Origin: Aquabacterium sp029268225
Lineage (GTDB): Bacteria > Pseudomonadota > Gammaproteobacteria > Burkholderiales > Burkholderiaceae_C
Direction of reading: 5' to 3'
Assembly (NCBI RefSeq): GCF_037482285.1
Contig: NZ_JBBEYB010000004.1
Location: 62,001-126,000 of the forward strand
Length of the DNA: 64,000 nt
This document shows positions 1 through 8,418 of this stretch, in pieces; position 1 is the stretch's first letter, and the number at the start of each line of letters is the position of its first letter. The notes under the pieces are model-generated. The model did no database searches and was not told where the DNA came from. It worked only from the letters and a program-made list of their open reading frames with translations. A program made the translations under genes and the position numbers.

Positions 1-282
1 ACGCGCCACCTGGGCATGATCTGGGCCTGGGACATTGATACGGCCGAGCCGACCTTTGCCGCCCGCTACCACCGCGCCGCGCTGGACGCCGGCCTGCTGC
101 TGCGTCCCATCGGCAGCACGCTCTACGTCATGCCTCCGTATGTGCTGACCGAGTCCGACCAGCGCGCGCTGGCCGAGGGCCTGGTACGCGTGCTCGATCA
201 GGTGCTGGCCGAGATCGACGCCTTGCCTGTGTCGTCGGTATCGAACGCCGTTCCTGCCACCGATGCCGTGCGCATGGCTTGA
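1..282 (+). CDS. bioA: Adenosylmethionine-8-amino-7-oxononanoate aminotransferase, C-terminal fragment
   Basis: The frame is open from the window edge to the TGA at 280-282 and gives the last 93 residues of a class III aminotransferase. The tail has RHLGMIWAWDID followed by LRPIGSTLYVMPPYVLT, a typical BioA C-terminus. BioA converts 7-keto-8-aminopelargonate to 7,8-diaminopelargonate using SAM as amino donor, a PLP-dependent cytosolic step of biotin synthesis. The PLP lysine lies outside the window. bioD follows 24 bp downstream on the same strand, which supports both the assignment and co-transcription. Confidence 0.92.
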   Translation, partial: TRHLGMIWAWDIDTAEPTFAARYHRAALDAGLLLRPIGSTLYVMPPYVLTESDQRALAEGLVRVLDQVLAEIDALPVSSVSNAVPATDAVRMA

Positions 283-306
283 ACCCCTGACCCCGAGCGC
301 CCTGAC

Positions 307-1020
307 ATGTCCCTCGCTTACTTCATCACCGGCACCGACACCGGCGTTGGCAAGACCCGCACCAGCACCACCGTCATCCATGCGCTGCGCCAGGCCGGTC
401 ATGCCCGCGTGGTCGGCATGAAGCCGGTGGCCTCCGGCTGCGACTGGGTGGAGGAGCAGGGCGACGAGCCCGGCCACTGGCTCAACGAGGACGTCGCTGC
501 CATGCGCGCGGCGGCCAGCCTGCGTGTGCCCGGCGGCTTCGATAACCCCTATGCCTTGCCCGATGCCGTGTCGCCGCACATCGCGGCCCGTCGCGCCGGC
601 GTGGTGATCGACCTCGACCACATCGAGGCCAGCTTTCACGCGCTGCGTCAGCACGCCGACGCAGTGGTGGTGGAGGGCGCCGGCGGCTTCATCGTGCCGC
701 TGTGCGAGCCCGATCCCGATCTGGGCGGTGACTGGGTGACCAGCGCCGACCTGGCGCAGCGTTTGAACCTGCCCATCATCCTGACGGTGGGCGTGCGCCT
801 GGGCTGCATCAACCATGCGCTGCTGACGCAAGAGGCCATCCTGGCGCGCGGCCTGAAGCTGGCCGGCTGGGTGGCCAATGTGATCGACCCGCAGATGTCG
901 GAGCAGGCGGCCAACCTGGCCACGCTGAAGGCACGCTTGCAGGCCCCATTGCTGGCGCACTGGCCATGGCAGCCGGACGCCGATCCGGCCGAGCTGGCGC
1001 GCAGCTTTCGCCTGCCCTGA
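307..1020 (+). CDS. bioD: Dethiobiotin synthetase
   Basis: The product is 237 residues, near the usual BioD size. It starts FITGTDTGVGKTRTS, the P-loop of this family, and later has KPVASGC and VEGAGGFIVPL, which match BioD substrate and ATP contacts. The enzyme carboxylates 7,8-diaminopelargonate and closes the ureido ring with ATP, the step after BioA. It lies 24 bp behind bioA. No bioB is in the window. The downstream neighbour is convergent, so the transcript probably ends near 1.1 kb. Confidence 0.96.
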   Translation: MSLAYFITGTDTGVGKTRTSTTVIHALRQAGHARVVGMKPVASGCDWVEEQGDEPGHWLNEDVAAMRAAASLRVPGGFDNPYALPDAVSPHIAARRAGVVIDLDHIEASFHALRQHADAVVVEGAGGFIVPLCEPDPDLGGDWVTSADLAQRLNLPIILTVGVRLGCINHALLTQEAILARGLKLAGWVANVIDPQMSEQAANLATLKARLQAPLLAHWPWQPDADPAELARSFRLP

Positions 1021-1094
1021 AGGCTGCTCGGAGCCGATGCGCCCGCATGGACCCATCTGATCCGAGCCATCGGCGCCATCTCCGTGTTCCCATG

Positions 1095-1130
1095 AAAAAC
1101 GCCCGGTGTGGCCGAAGCCGACACCGGGCG
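1095..1130 (-). terminator. Rho-independent terminator of the BI-1 family gene
   Basis: An inverted repeat GCCCGGTGT/ACACCGGGC surrounds an 11-nt GC-rich loop. Read on the minus strand it is followed by TTTTTC. It lies about 80 bp beyond the stop of the minus-strand gene ending at 1208, and on the plus strand it could also slow transcription leaving bioD. Confidence 0.75.
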
Positions 1131-1207
1131 ATCAAAGCTTGACCCGTCTACAGGCTGTGGGTCACACAACCCCTTCCGTCAAGCTGGCACCACACTCGTT
1201 CACTTGT

Positions 1208-1900
1208 TCAGTCGTCGCTGCCGCCACCCAGGCCGAACAGCATCAGCAGGCTGCTGAACAGGTTGTAGATCGACACGAACAGGCCCACGGTGGCCATCAC
1301 GTAGTTGGTTTCACCGCCGTTGACGATGCGGCTGGTCTCGAACAGGATCATGCCGCTGGCCAGTAGCACGACCATGCCCGACACAGCCAGGCTCAGCGCG
1401 GGGATCTCGAAGAAGATCGCACCCAAGCCCAGCACCATTGCGGTCAGCATGCCGATCATCAGGAACTTGCCCATGAAGCTGAAGTCACGCTTGGTGGTCA
1501 AGGCGATGGCCGACAGTCCCAGGAAAGCCGCAGCCGTGGCAGCCAGGGCGTTGGTGATGGCGGCGCTGCCACCGGGCAGGCTCATCACGGCGTTCAGGGT
1601 GGGGCCCAGGGTGTAGCCCATGAAGCCGGTCAGGGCGAACACGGCCAGCACGCCCTTGCCGCTGTTGGCCGTCTTGTTGACCAGGAAGAACAGGCCGTAA
1701 AAGCCCACCAGGGTCACCAGGATGCCGGGGTGCGGCAGCTTCAGGCTCATGGCCAGGCCGGCGACCAGGGCGCTGAACGCCAGGGTCAGGCCCAGCAGGG
1801 CGTAGGTGTTGCGCAGCACGCGTTGGGCGCTGGCAGGCGTCACCGTGGTGACGTCGCCCATGGGGAACGCGCGCACTTCGGATCGGATGTCGTTGGACAT
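1208..1900 (-). CDS. Bax inhibitor-1/YccA family inner-membrane protein
   Basis: The start is ATG 1900 (MSNDIRSEVRAFP), which has AAGGAG eight bases upstream; an in-frame start at 1930 lacks one. The 230-residue product is almost wholly hydrophobic with about seven membrane segments. It begins with a short polar tail ending VLRNTYALLGLTLAFSA, which is characteristic of the BI-1/YccA/YbhL family, and ends with the acidic GGGSDD. Family members act as calcium-leak-like or stress-related membrane proteins, and E. coli YccA modulates FtsH; the substrate here is unknown. The gene is divergent from the NhaR-type regulator and convergent with bioD. Confidence 0.88.
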   Translation of the reverse strand: MSNDIRSEVRAFPMGDVTTVTPASAQRVLRNTYALLGLTLAFSALVAGLAMSLKLPHPGILVTLVGFYGLFFLVNKTANSGKGVLAVFALTGFMGYTLGPTLNAVMSLPGGSAAITNALAATAAAFLGLSAIALTTKRDFSFMGKFLMIGMLTAMVLGLGAIFFEIPALSLAVSGMVVLLASGMILFETSRIVNGGETNYVMATVGLFVSIYNLFSSLLMLFGLGGGSDD

Positions 1901-1983
1901 GGAGAAACTCCTTGCAGAAAACTGTGGCACCGGATACGGACCACGACACGACGCACTGTACGCAGGTCAATGTTTCGCGTAAA

Positions 1984-2020
1984 TTCGGTTTTTTGACGAA
2001 AACATATCGGTGAAACCGAA
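1984..2020 (+). promoter_or_regulatory. Inverted repeat abutting the nhaR start codon
   Basis: The arms TTCGGTTT (1984-1991) and AAACCGAA (2013-2020) form a perfect 8-bp inverted repeat 21 bp apart. The right arm touches the ATG at 2021. There is no strong Shine-Dalgarno sequence between them, only GGTG. It could be a self-binding operator or an mRNA hairpin that controls initiation. Confidence 0.4.
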
Positions 2021-2926
2021 ATGAACTACAAGCACCTGTTGTACTTCTGGACCGTGGCACGCCTGGGCGGCGTCGTGAAGGCGGGCGAGCACCTGCACGT
2101 CACGCCCCAAACCATCAGCGGCCAGATCCAGCTGCTGGAAGAGCATTTCGGCCACCCGCTGTTTCGCAAGAAGGGCCGCAAGCTGGAGATGACCGAGACC
2201 GGCCAGCTCGCCTTCAGCTACGCTCAGGACATTTTCAACCTGGGGGCCGAACTGGAGCAGGTGGTGCGCCAGCCCAAGGGTGCCTTGCGCCCGGTGGAGC
2301 TGCGCGTGGGCAATGCCGATGCGGTGCCCAAGCTGGTGGTGACCCGCCTGCTGGAGCCGGCCATGAGCCAGACGCAGCCCTTCAAGGTCATCAGCCGCGA
2401 AGGCAAGCTCGACAGCCTGCTGGCCGAGCTGGCTGTGCACCGCCTGGACCTTGTCCTGTCCGACATCCCGCTGCCGCCGGCCCTGAGCGTGACCGCCTTC
2501 AACCACCGACTCGGTGGCGCCAACGTGGGTTTCTATGCCGCACCGGCCTTGGCCGAGCGCGCGCAAGGGGTGTTCCCAGCCTGCCTGGATGGGCTGCCTT
2601 TGCTGGCCCCAGGGGCCGATTCGGCCATGGGCGTGCGCCTGACCCAGTGGCTGGGCAAGCACAAGCTGCGCCCTCGCGTGGTGGGTGAGTTCGACGATGG
2701 CGCGCTGGTGACCGAGTTGGGCAAGCAGGGCCACGGGGTGTTCGTCGCGCCCATGGTGCTGGACCAGGAGGTGCGTGCCCAGTACGGCGTGCACCTGTTG
2801 GGCGAGGCCACCGACCTCATCGAAGAGTTTTATGTGATCACGGTGGAGCGGCGCATCACCCATCCCGGGGTGGCTGCGATCACCCAGGCGGCCCGTGCAG
2901 GCCTGTTCGCTGCCTGGAACCGTTGA
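2021..2926 (+). CDS. nhaR: LysR-family transcriptional activator, NhaR type
   Basis: The 301-residue protein opens with MNYKHLLYFWTVARLGGV and TPQTISGQIQLLEEHFG, the N-terminal winged helix typical of the NhaR branch of LysR regulators, followed by a LysR effector domain from about residue 90 on. In enterobacteria NhaR senses Na+ and activates nhaA. No Na+/H+ antiporter gene is in this window, so the regulon here is unknown; its divergent neighbour, the BI-1 family gene, is a candidate target by position only. bioF follows 37 bp later on the same strand and may be read from the same transcript. Confidence 0.85.
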   Translation: MNYKHLLYFWTVARLGGVVKAGEHLHVTPQTISGQIQLLEEHFGHPLFRKKGRKLEMTETGQLAFSYAQDIFNLGAELEQVVRQPKGALRPVELRVGNADAVPKLVVTRLLEPAMSQTQPFKVISREGKLDSLLAELAVHRLDLVLSDIPLPPALSVTAFNHRLGGANVGFYAAPALAERAQGVFPACLDGLPLLAPGADSAMGVRLTQWLGKHKLRPRVVGEFDDGALVTELGKQGHGVFVAPMVLDQEVRAQYGVHLLGEATDLIEEFYVITVERRITHPGVAAITQAARAGLFAAWNR

Positions 2927-2963
2927 GGCCGGAAAACCCAGCACTTGGGGTTAACCTTGGCGG

Positions 2964-4196
2964 ATGACTGGATTGTTTGACCAAGAACTGGCGCAACTGC
3001 GCACCGCCCACCTGGCCCGTCAGCGCCGCCAGGTGATGCCTCTGAAGGCGCCCGTGGACCTGTCTGCCGACGAAGAGGACCTGCGCGGCACCCACTACCT
3101 GATCAACGGGCAGGCGCGCCTGTCCTTTGGCAGCAACGACTACCTGGGCCTGTCCCAGCATCCGGCGGTCATCACGGCCGCGCAGGAAGCCGCCGCTCGC
3201 TATGGCGTGGGGGCCACGGCTTCGCCTCTGGTCTGTGGGCACAGTCCGGCGCACGAGGCTCTGGAGCACGAGTTGGCCGCACTGGTCGGCTTGCCGCGTG
3301 CCTTGTACTTCTATGCGGGCTATGCAGCCAACGTCGGCATCATCCCGGCCCTGGTGGGCAAGGGCGATGCGGTGTTCTCCGACGCGCTCAACCACGCCTG
3401 CCTGATCGATGGCATTCGCCTGTCACGGGCCGAGCTGCATGTGGTGCCGCACGCCGATCTGGCCGCACTGGAGCAGGCCTTGCAGGCCAGCACGGCCCGC
3501 CGCAAGCTGGTGGTGACCGACGCCGTCTTCAGCATGGACGGCAATGTGGCCGATGTGCCGGCCTTGATGGCCCTGTGCGAACGCCACGATGCCTGGCTGA
3601 TGATCGACGACGCCCACGGCTTTGGCGTGCTGGGCGAGCACGGAGAGGGCACCTTGTCGTACTTTGGCATGGCCGGGCGCGACGGCGTGGCACCCGCCTG
3701 GCAGGGACGCATGGATCGCCTGATCTACATGGCGACCTTGGGCAAGGCGGCCGGGGTGGCCGGCGCCTTTGTGGCCGGTGAGCCCAGCATGGTCGAGTGG
3801 GTGCTGCAAAAAGCGCGCACCTACATGTTTGCCACGGGCACCCCGGCGATGATCGCCGAGGCCCTGCGCGCCAGCGTGCGCGTCATGCAGGAAGAGGGTT
3901 GGCGCCGCGATCACCTGCGGGCATTGCAACAGCGCCTGCGCGAGGGCGTGGCGGCAGCCGGTCTGCCCTGGCATCTGATGCCATCGGACACGGCCATCCA
4001 GCCTTTGATCATTGGCAGCAACGAAGCGGCTCTGGCGGTGATGGCCAAGCTCGACGAACAGGGGGTGTGGGTGCCCGCCATCCGGCCGCCCACCGTACCG
4101 GAGGGGACCGCACGCCTGCGCATCTCCTTGTCCGCGGCTCACACGCTGGCACAGGTCGACCAGCTCGTGGCCGCCCTGACTCAGGCCGTGGCGTAG
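2964..4196 (+). CDS. bioF: 8-amino-7-oxononanoate synthase
   Basis: BioF joins pimeloyl-ACP or pimeloyl-CoA to L-alanine in a PLP-dependent decarboxylating condensation, the first step of biotin ring assembly. The 410-residue protein has the alpha-oxoamine synthase landmarks: SFGSNDYLGLS near residue 55, DDAHGFGVLG near 218 and TLGKAAGVAG with the PLP lysine at K261. It is slightly longer than typical BioF because of an insertion near residues 230-250. Its stop overlaps the convergent gene at 4181 by 16 bp. It is separated from bioA-bioD by two unrelated genes. Confidence 0.95.
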   Translation: MTGLFDQELAQLRTAHLARQRRQVMPLKAPVDLSADEEDLRGTHYLINGQARLSFGSNDYLGLSQHPAVITAAQEAAARYGVGATASPLVCGHSPAHEALEHELAALVGLPRALYFYAGYAANVGIIPALVGKGDAVFSDALNHACLIDGIRLSRAELHVVPHADLAALEQALQASTARRKLVVTDAVFSMDGNVADVPALMALCERHDAWLMIDDAHGFGVLGEHGEGTLSYFGMAGRDGVAPAWQGRMDRLIYMATLGKAAGVAGAFVAGEPSMVEWVLQKARTYMFATGTPAMIAEALRASVRVMQEEGWRRDHLRALQQRLREGVAAAGLPWHLMPSDTAIQPLIIGSNEAALAVMAKLDEQGVWVPAIRPPTVPEGTARLRISLSAAHTLAQVDQLVAALTQAVA

Positions 4197-5104
4197 CCGA
4201 AGAGCTTGGCGCGGTCCAGGCTCAGCATCACGTCCCCGCGCGGGACGGAGGCCGTGATCCGGAACTCGCTTTTGGCCGTATCGCGCAGCTTGGAGTCGGG
4301 GAACACCCAGCCGTCCGCACTGATCAGACTGTGCACCTGAGGGGCGGCGGCGGTCTCTCCCTTTCGCACGACCACGGCCGTGTCGCCATTGGCCAGTTTC
4401 ACAAAGGTGCCAGGGGGGTAGAGGCCCATTTCCTTGATGATGGCGGCGGCATAGGGGTTGTCGGCACCGCCGGCTTTCATGAACAGCTCTCGCGCAGCGA
4501 TGTTGACGGGCTGGGCCACCCTTGAGGCACGCGGACTGATGCGTGCCATGTACACATCGGCGTAGTGCACCATGCAGGCCAGTTGGCTGAGATTGGTGCG
4601 GTCTTGCGGCACGTCTCGGCCATCGAGCGTGACGTGGTGCTGTTCGACCGTGCGCAACCAATCCTCGCTGGTCACGTTGGCTGCTTCCAGGATCTCGCGT
4701 CCTCGCAAGGGGTGGCTGTCGATCTCGGCGCGTTGTTTGGCGGTGAGCGGCGTGGTTTGCAGGGACAGCACATTTTGCAGGTCCAGCATGGCGATGTTCA
4801 TCGTCAGCGAGGCGCGGACCAGGGTCAAGCGATCCGATTCGCTCCAGCCCAGACGCCCGGCAGCCAGACTGGCCACGAAGGCAGTCTGCAGGGAGTGGGC
4901 AATGGCATAGCCCATGGTTTCGCCGTGCATCATCTCGAAGGTGCCAATCTCTTGGTCCTGCTGCATGGCCCAATGGATGACCCCTGCGAGCTCGCTCAGA
5001 TCCTGGGCAAAGCGGGGGTTGTCCTTGTGCTGGCGCAGCAGCATGCCCGTTCGCTTGTGGATGCTGCTCCACAGCAGGAAGGGATCCTTGGGTTTCTCCG
5101 ACAT
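4181..5104 (-). CDS. Degenerate HD-GYP domain protein, N-terminally short copy
   Basis: The 307-residue protein keeps the HD-GYP fold pattern but not its catalytic residues. The first histidine (HSLQTAFVASLA), a later H (HPLRGREIL) and the HH pair (VEQHHVTLDGRDVP) remain. The HD doublet expected in LLHDIGKIG reads LTMNIAMLD, and the GYP triplet reads RDVP. A conserved C-terminal extension of about 80 residues follows (VKLANGDTAVVVRKGE). It is a near-duplicate of the next gene upstream, with about 22 differences in the last 141 residues, but lacks that copy's first 60-70 residues. In-frame sequence upstream of the ATG (DTLE...) still weakly resembles the other copy. Cyclic-di-GMP hydrolysis is unlikely. 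Confidence 0.8.
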   Translation of the reverse strand: MSEKPKDPFLLWSSIHKRTGMLLRQHKDNPRFAQDLSELAGVIHWAMQQDQEIGTFEMMHGETMGYAIAHSLQTAFVASLAAGRLGWSESDRLTLVRASLTMNIAMLDLQNVLSLQTTPLTAKQRAEIDSHPLRGREILEAANVTSEDWLRTVEQHHVTLDGRDVPQDRTNLSQLACMVHYADVYMARISPRASRVAQPVNIAARELFMKAGGADNPYAAAIIKEMGLYPPGTFVKLANGDTAVVVRKGETAAAPQVHSLISADGWVFPDSKLRDTAKSEFRITASVPRGDVMLSLDRAKLFGYATA

Positions 5105-5260
5105 GTCTGCTTCGTTCCGACTGATCTCGAGCGTGTCCAGGGCGCACGCTGGTCTCCACCGCTGGTGGGGATGGCGTTACACGCTCCATGGTAACTGCGG
5201 ATCGCGGACTCGGTGCCCGGACGTGGGCGTTGCAGATCGCAAATGCCTGGGTGGGAGGTG

Positions 5261-6379
5261 TCAGGCGGTGGCGTACCCGAAAAGCTTGGCGCGGTTCAGG
5301 GTCAGCATCACGTTGCCGCGTGGTACCGCGGCCGTGACCTTGAACTCGGCTTTGGCCGTGTCGCGCAGTTTGGAGTCGGGGAAGACCCAGCCGTCGGCGC
5401 TGATCAGGCTGTGTACCTGAGGGGTGACGGCAGTTTCGCCTTTGCGTACGACCACGGCGGTGTCGCCATTGGCCAGTTTCACGAAGCTGCCAGGCGGGTA
5501 GATGCCCATCTCCTTGATGATGGCCGCGGCATACGGGTTGTTGGCGCCGCCGGCTTTCATGAACAGGTCACGTGCGGCAACGTTCACGGCTTGCCCTGCC
5601 CGGGTGGCACGTGGGCTGATGCGAGCGAGGTAGACATCGGCGTAGTGCACCATGCAGGCCAGCGGGCTGATGTCGGTGCGATCTTGAGGGATGTCGCGAC
5701 CATCGACGGTGACATGGTGGTGCTCCACGGTGCGCAGCCAGTCCTGACAGGTGACTTGAGCGGACTCCAGCATCGCTCTGCCTCGTTTGGCGTGGTTGTC
5801 GATGTCCGCACGCTGGGCAGGCGTCAAAGGTGTGGTTTGCGCGGCCAGGGTGTTTTGCAGATCCAGCATGGCGATGTTCATCGTCAAGGACGCGCGGATG
5901 AGCGTGAGCTTTTCGCTTTCGCTCCAGCCCAGCCGCTCAGCGGCGAGACTGGCGACGAACGCTGTTTGCAGCGAGTGTGAAACGGAGTAGCCCGTGGCGT
6001 CACCATGCATCATCTCGAAAGTGCCAACCTCCTGGTCGGCTTGCATGGCCGCGTGTACCTGGCCCGACAGGTCGGTGATGTCTTTGGCGAATTGCGGATT
6101 GTCTTGAAATTGGCGCAGAAGCGTGCCTGTCCGCTTGAGGATGTTGTTCCACAGCGAGAACGGGTCCTTGCGCTTCTCGGGGGCGTAACTGGTCCGCTGG
6201 ACGGCGTCGAACTCGTCTTTGTCCACGTACACGCCGCGCGCCAGCAAGCTGTCGATCTGAGCCTGATTGGTCAGCACGAAACCTTTGCCCAGCAGCAAAT
6301 GCCCGGGCTCATTGCGCACGTTCCAGGGCAAGGGCTTGTTGAGCTGAATCTGATGGGCGCACAGCCGCAGAAGTTGCAT
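5261..6379 (-). CDS. Degenerate HD-GYP domain protein with N-terminal DUF3391-like region
   Basis: The 372-residue protein is the full-length member of the tandem pair. Residues 1-65, with GKGFVLTNQAQIDSLLARG and YVDKDEF, resemble the DUF3391-type leader found before many HD-GYP domains. The HD-GYP core then has the catalytic HD replaced by MN (LTMNIAMLDLQN) and GYP replaced by RDIP, while HSLQ, HAKRG and EHHH remain. A C-terminal extension of about 80 residues ends KLFGYATA in both copies. A c-di-GMP binding or scaffolding role is possible but is inference. The 156 bp between the copies cannot hold a complete second leader, so the duplication was partial. Confidence 0.82.
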   Translation of the reverse strand: MQLLRLCAHQIQLNKPLPWNVRNEPGHLLLGKGFVLTNQAQIDSLLARGVYVDKDEFDAVQRTSYAPEKRKDPFSLWNNILKRTGTLLRQFQDNPQFAKDITDLSGQVHAAMQADQEVGTFEMMHGDATGYSVSHSLQTAFVASLAAERLGWSESEKLTLIRASLTMNIAMLDLQNTLAAQTTPLTPAQRADIDNHAKRGRAMLESAQVTCQDWLRTVEHHHVTVDGRDIPQDRTDISPLACMVHYADVYLARISPRATRAGQAVNVAARDLFMKAGGANNPYAAAIIKEMGIYPPGSFVKLANGDTAVVVRKGETAVTPQVHSLISADGWVFPDSKLRDTAKAEFKVTAAVPRGNVMLTLNRAKLFGYATA

Positions 6380-6538
6380 GGCGATTTACCGGAATTGCAA
6401 TTTCTTGCAGATTCTGCCGAATCGCCATGCATGACAGTCGGGTCATACCCCTAAGGGGGGGCACCTGTCGATTACGTCACGCTGTGATCGTGGTGGTTAC
6501 CCTGGCATCAGGGTGAACCCGAGTCCCCGGAGGCCGGC

Positions 6539-7906
6539 TCAGGCAGCGTGAGGCAGGACCACATCGGCCCGCAGCGAATGCGGGAAGGCCTTGGTGATCT
6601 TCACGTCAATGAGTTGGCCGATCAGGCGGTCACGCAGGGCCTGCGTGGGGCCGGCGGCGAAGTTGACGATGCGGTTGCACTCGGTGCGGCCCATCAACTC
6701 GCTCGGGTCCTTGCGGCTGGGGCCCTCCACCAGAATCTTCTGCGTGGTGCCGACCATCGCTTCGCTGTAGCGCAGCACATTGGCTTCCAGGTAGGCCTGC
6801 AGCGTTTGCAGACGCTTGAGCTTGACCTCGTAGGTGGCGTCATCTTGCAGCGAAGCGGCCGGGGTGCCGGGGCGCGCGCTGTAGATGAAGCTGAAGGAGG
6901 CGTCGAACTCCAGGTCGGTGGCCAGCTTCATGAGCTTGTCGAAGTCGTCGTCGGTTTCGCCGGGGAAGCCAACGATGAAGTCGGTCGACAGGCTGATGTT
7001 GGGACGCACGGCGCGCAGCTTGCGGATGGTGCTCTTGTACTCCAGCGCCGTGTAGCCGCGCTTCATCGCCATCAGGATGCGGTCGGAGCCGTGTTGCACG
7101 GGCAGGTGCACGTGGTTGACCAGCTTGTGGGTCTTGCCGTAAACGTCGATCAGGCGCTGGCTGAACTCGTTGGGGTGGCTGGTGGTGAAGCGGATGCGCT
7201 CCAGGCCCGGCATCTCGGCGATGTACTCGATGAGGGTGGCGAAGTCGGCGATGTCGGCCGTGTCGCCCATTTTGCCGCGGTAGCCGTTGACGTTCTGGCC
7301 CAGCAGGGTGATTTCCTTGACGCCCTGGTCGACCAGATCGGCTACTTCGGTCAGCACATCTTCAAAGGGACGCGAGACCTCTTCGCCCCGGGTGTAGGGC
7401 ACGACGCAGTAGCTGCAGTACTTCGAGCAGCCTTCCATGATGGAGACGAAGGCCGAGGCGCCTTCCTTGCGCGGTGGCGGCAGGTGGTCGAACTTCTCGA
7501 TTTCGGGGAAGCTGATGTCGACCTGGGGGCGCTTTTGCTGCTGGCGCTTTTCCAGCATGGCGGGCAGACGGTGCAGGGTTTGCGGGCCGAAGACCACGTC
7601 CACATAGGGTGCGCGCTCGATGATGGCCGCACCTTCCTGGCTGGCCACGCAGCCGCCCACGCCGATCATCACGCCTTTTTCTTTGAGGTGCTTGACGCGA
7701 CCGAGGTCGGAGAAGACCTTCTCCTGGGCCTTCTCGCGGATGGAGCAGGTGTTGAAGAGGATCAGATCGGCCTCTTCGGGGTTGTCAGTGGGCGTGTAGC
7801 CTTTGGCGGCGTTCATGACGTCGGACATCTTGTCCGAGTCATATTCGTTCATCTGGCAGCCATAGGTCTTGATGTAGACCTTCTTGGTCTCGGGCGCGGT
7901 GCTCAT
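6539..7906 (-). CDS. miaB: tRNA-2-methylthio-N6-dimethylallyladenosine synthase
   Basis: MiaB is a radical-SAM methylthiotransferase that turns i6A37 into ms2i6A37 in tRNAs reading UNN codons. The 455-residue protein, started at ATG 7906 (MSTAPETKKVYIKTYGCQ), has the N-terminal UPF0004 domain with three cluster cysteines (GCQMN, FNTCSIR, GVGGCVASQ). It also has the radical-SAM motif CSKYCSYCVVPYTRG and a C-terminal TRAM domain (MVGTTQKILVEGPSR). The longer frame to 8026 would run into the upstream gene. That gene ends 14 bp upstream on the same strand, suggesting an operon. Confidence 0.97.
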   Translation of the reverse strand: MSTAPETKKVYIKTYGCQMNEYDSDKMSDVMNAAKGYTPTDNPEEADLILFNTCSIREKAQEKVFSDLGRVKHLKEKGVMIGVGGCVASQEGAAIIERAPYVDVVFGPQTLHRLPAMLEKRQQQKRPQVDISFPEIEKFDHLPPPRKEGASAFVSIMEGCSKYCSYCVVPYTRGEEVSRPFEDVLTEVADLVDQGVKEITLLGQNVNGYRGKMGDTADIADFATLIEYIAEMPGLERIRFTTSHPNEFSQRLIDVYGKTHKLVNHVHLPVQHGSDRILMAMKRGYTALEYKSTIRKLRAVRPNISLSTDFIVGFPGETDDDFDKLMKLATDLEFDASFSFIYSARPGTPAASLQDDATYEVKLKRLQTLQAYLEANVLRYSEAMVGTTQKILVEGPSRKDPSELMGRTECNRIVNFAAGPTQALRDRLIGQLIDVKITKAFPHSLRADVVLPHAA

Positions 7907-7920
7907 GGGTCGGGAAGGGA

Positions 7921-8304
7921 TCAGGGCTTGATCCAGGCAAAATTGATCGGGTCGTAGGTCCAGGTGGCGGCTTCTTTGGGCGTGCTGGGCCAACGCTTGG
8001 CCAACTCGTCCGCACGCAAGATCCACACGTTGAACAACAGCCCGTAAGGGTCTACGGTGTAGTTGACCTTGAGCTTTTGGCCCACCAGGGCGCCAGAGAG
8101 CACCAGCATGTTCTGAGGGTCGCGGATACGGGCACCCGGTGCCAGGCGCATGGGCTGCCCGTTGAGCAGGACTTCAGGTGGCTGGCCGAAGGTGACCTCG
8201 CCACGCAGGGAGTCCATCGGCATGGTTCTGGCCACTTGTGCGCAGCTCAGCGCAGGGACAGCCAGGGCCGCAGCGGCCAGGGCCATCGAAAGACAGCGGG
8301 GCAT
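7921..8304 (-). CDS. Exported hypothetical protein upstream of miaB
   Basis: A 127-residue protein with a clear signal peptide (MPRCLSMALAAAALAVPALSCAQ, probable cleavage near residues 21-23). The mature part has a short domain including FGQPPEVLLNGQPMRLAPG and VNYTVDPYGLLFNVWIL. I do not recognise a named family. Its place 14 bp before miaB on the same strand suggests co-transcription, though nothing links a secreted protein to tRNA modification. Confidence 0.75.
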   Translation of the reverse strand: MPRCLSMALAAAALAVPALSCAQVARTMPMDSLRGEVTFGQPPEVLLNGQPMRLAPGARIRDPQNMLVLSGALVGQKLKVNYTVDPYGLLFNVWILRADELAKRWPSTPKEAATWTYDPINFAWIKP

Positions 8305-8418
8305 GGTGTAGATCCAGGGGCTGTTGATCGGACGCCGATTTTAGCCGCTGGCCTGCTGTCTGTGGGGCTTTTCCGCCCGTCTGGGGTGGCAGGGCTGGGT
8401 GCCCGTGCAGGAAGGGCG

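Noticed and set aside
3423..5189. 588-residue minus-strand open frame across bioF and the HD-GYP gene
   Set aside because: It is an out-of-frame reading of two clear genes, full of Arg, Gln, His and Pro as expected for a GC-rich shadow frame.
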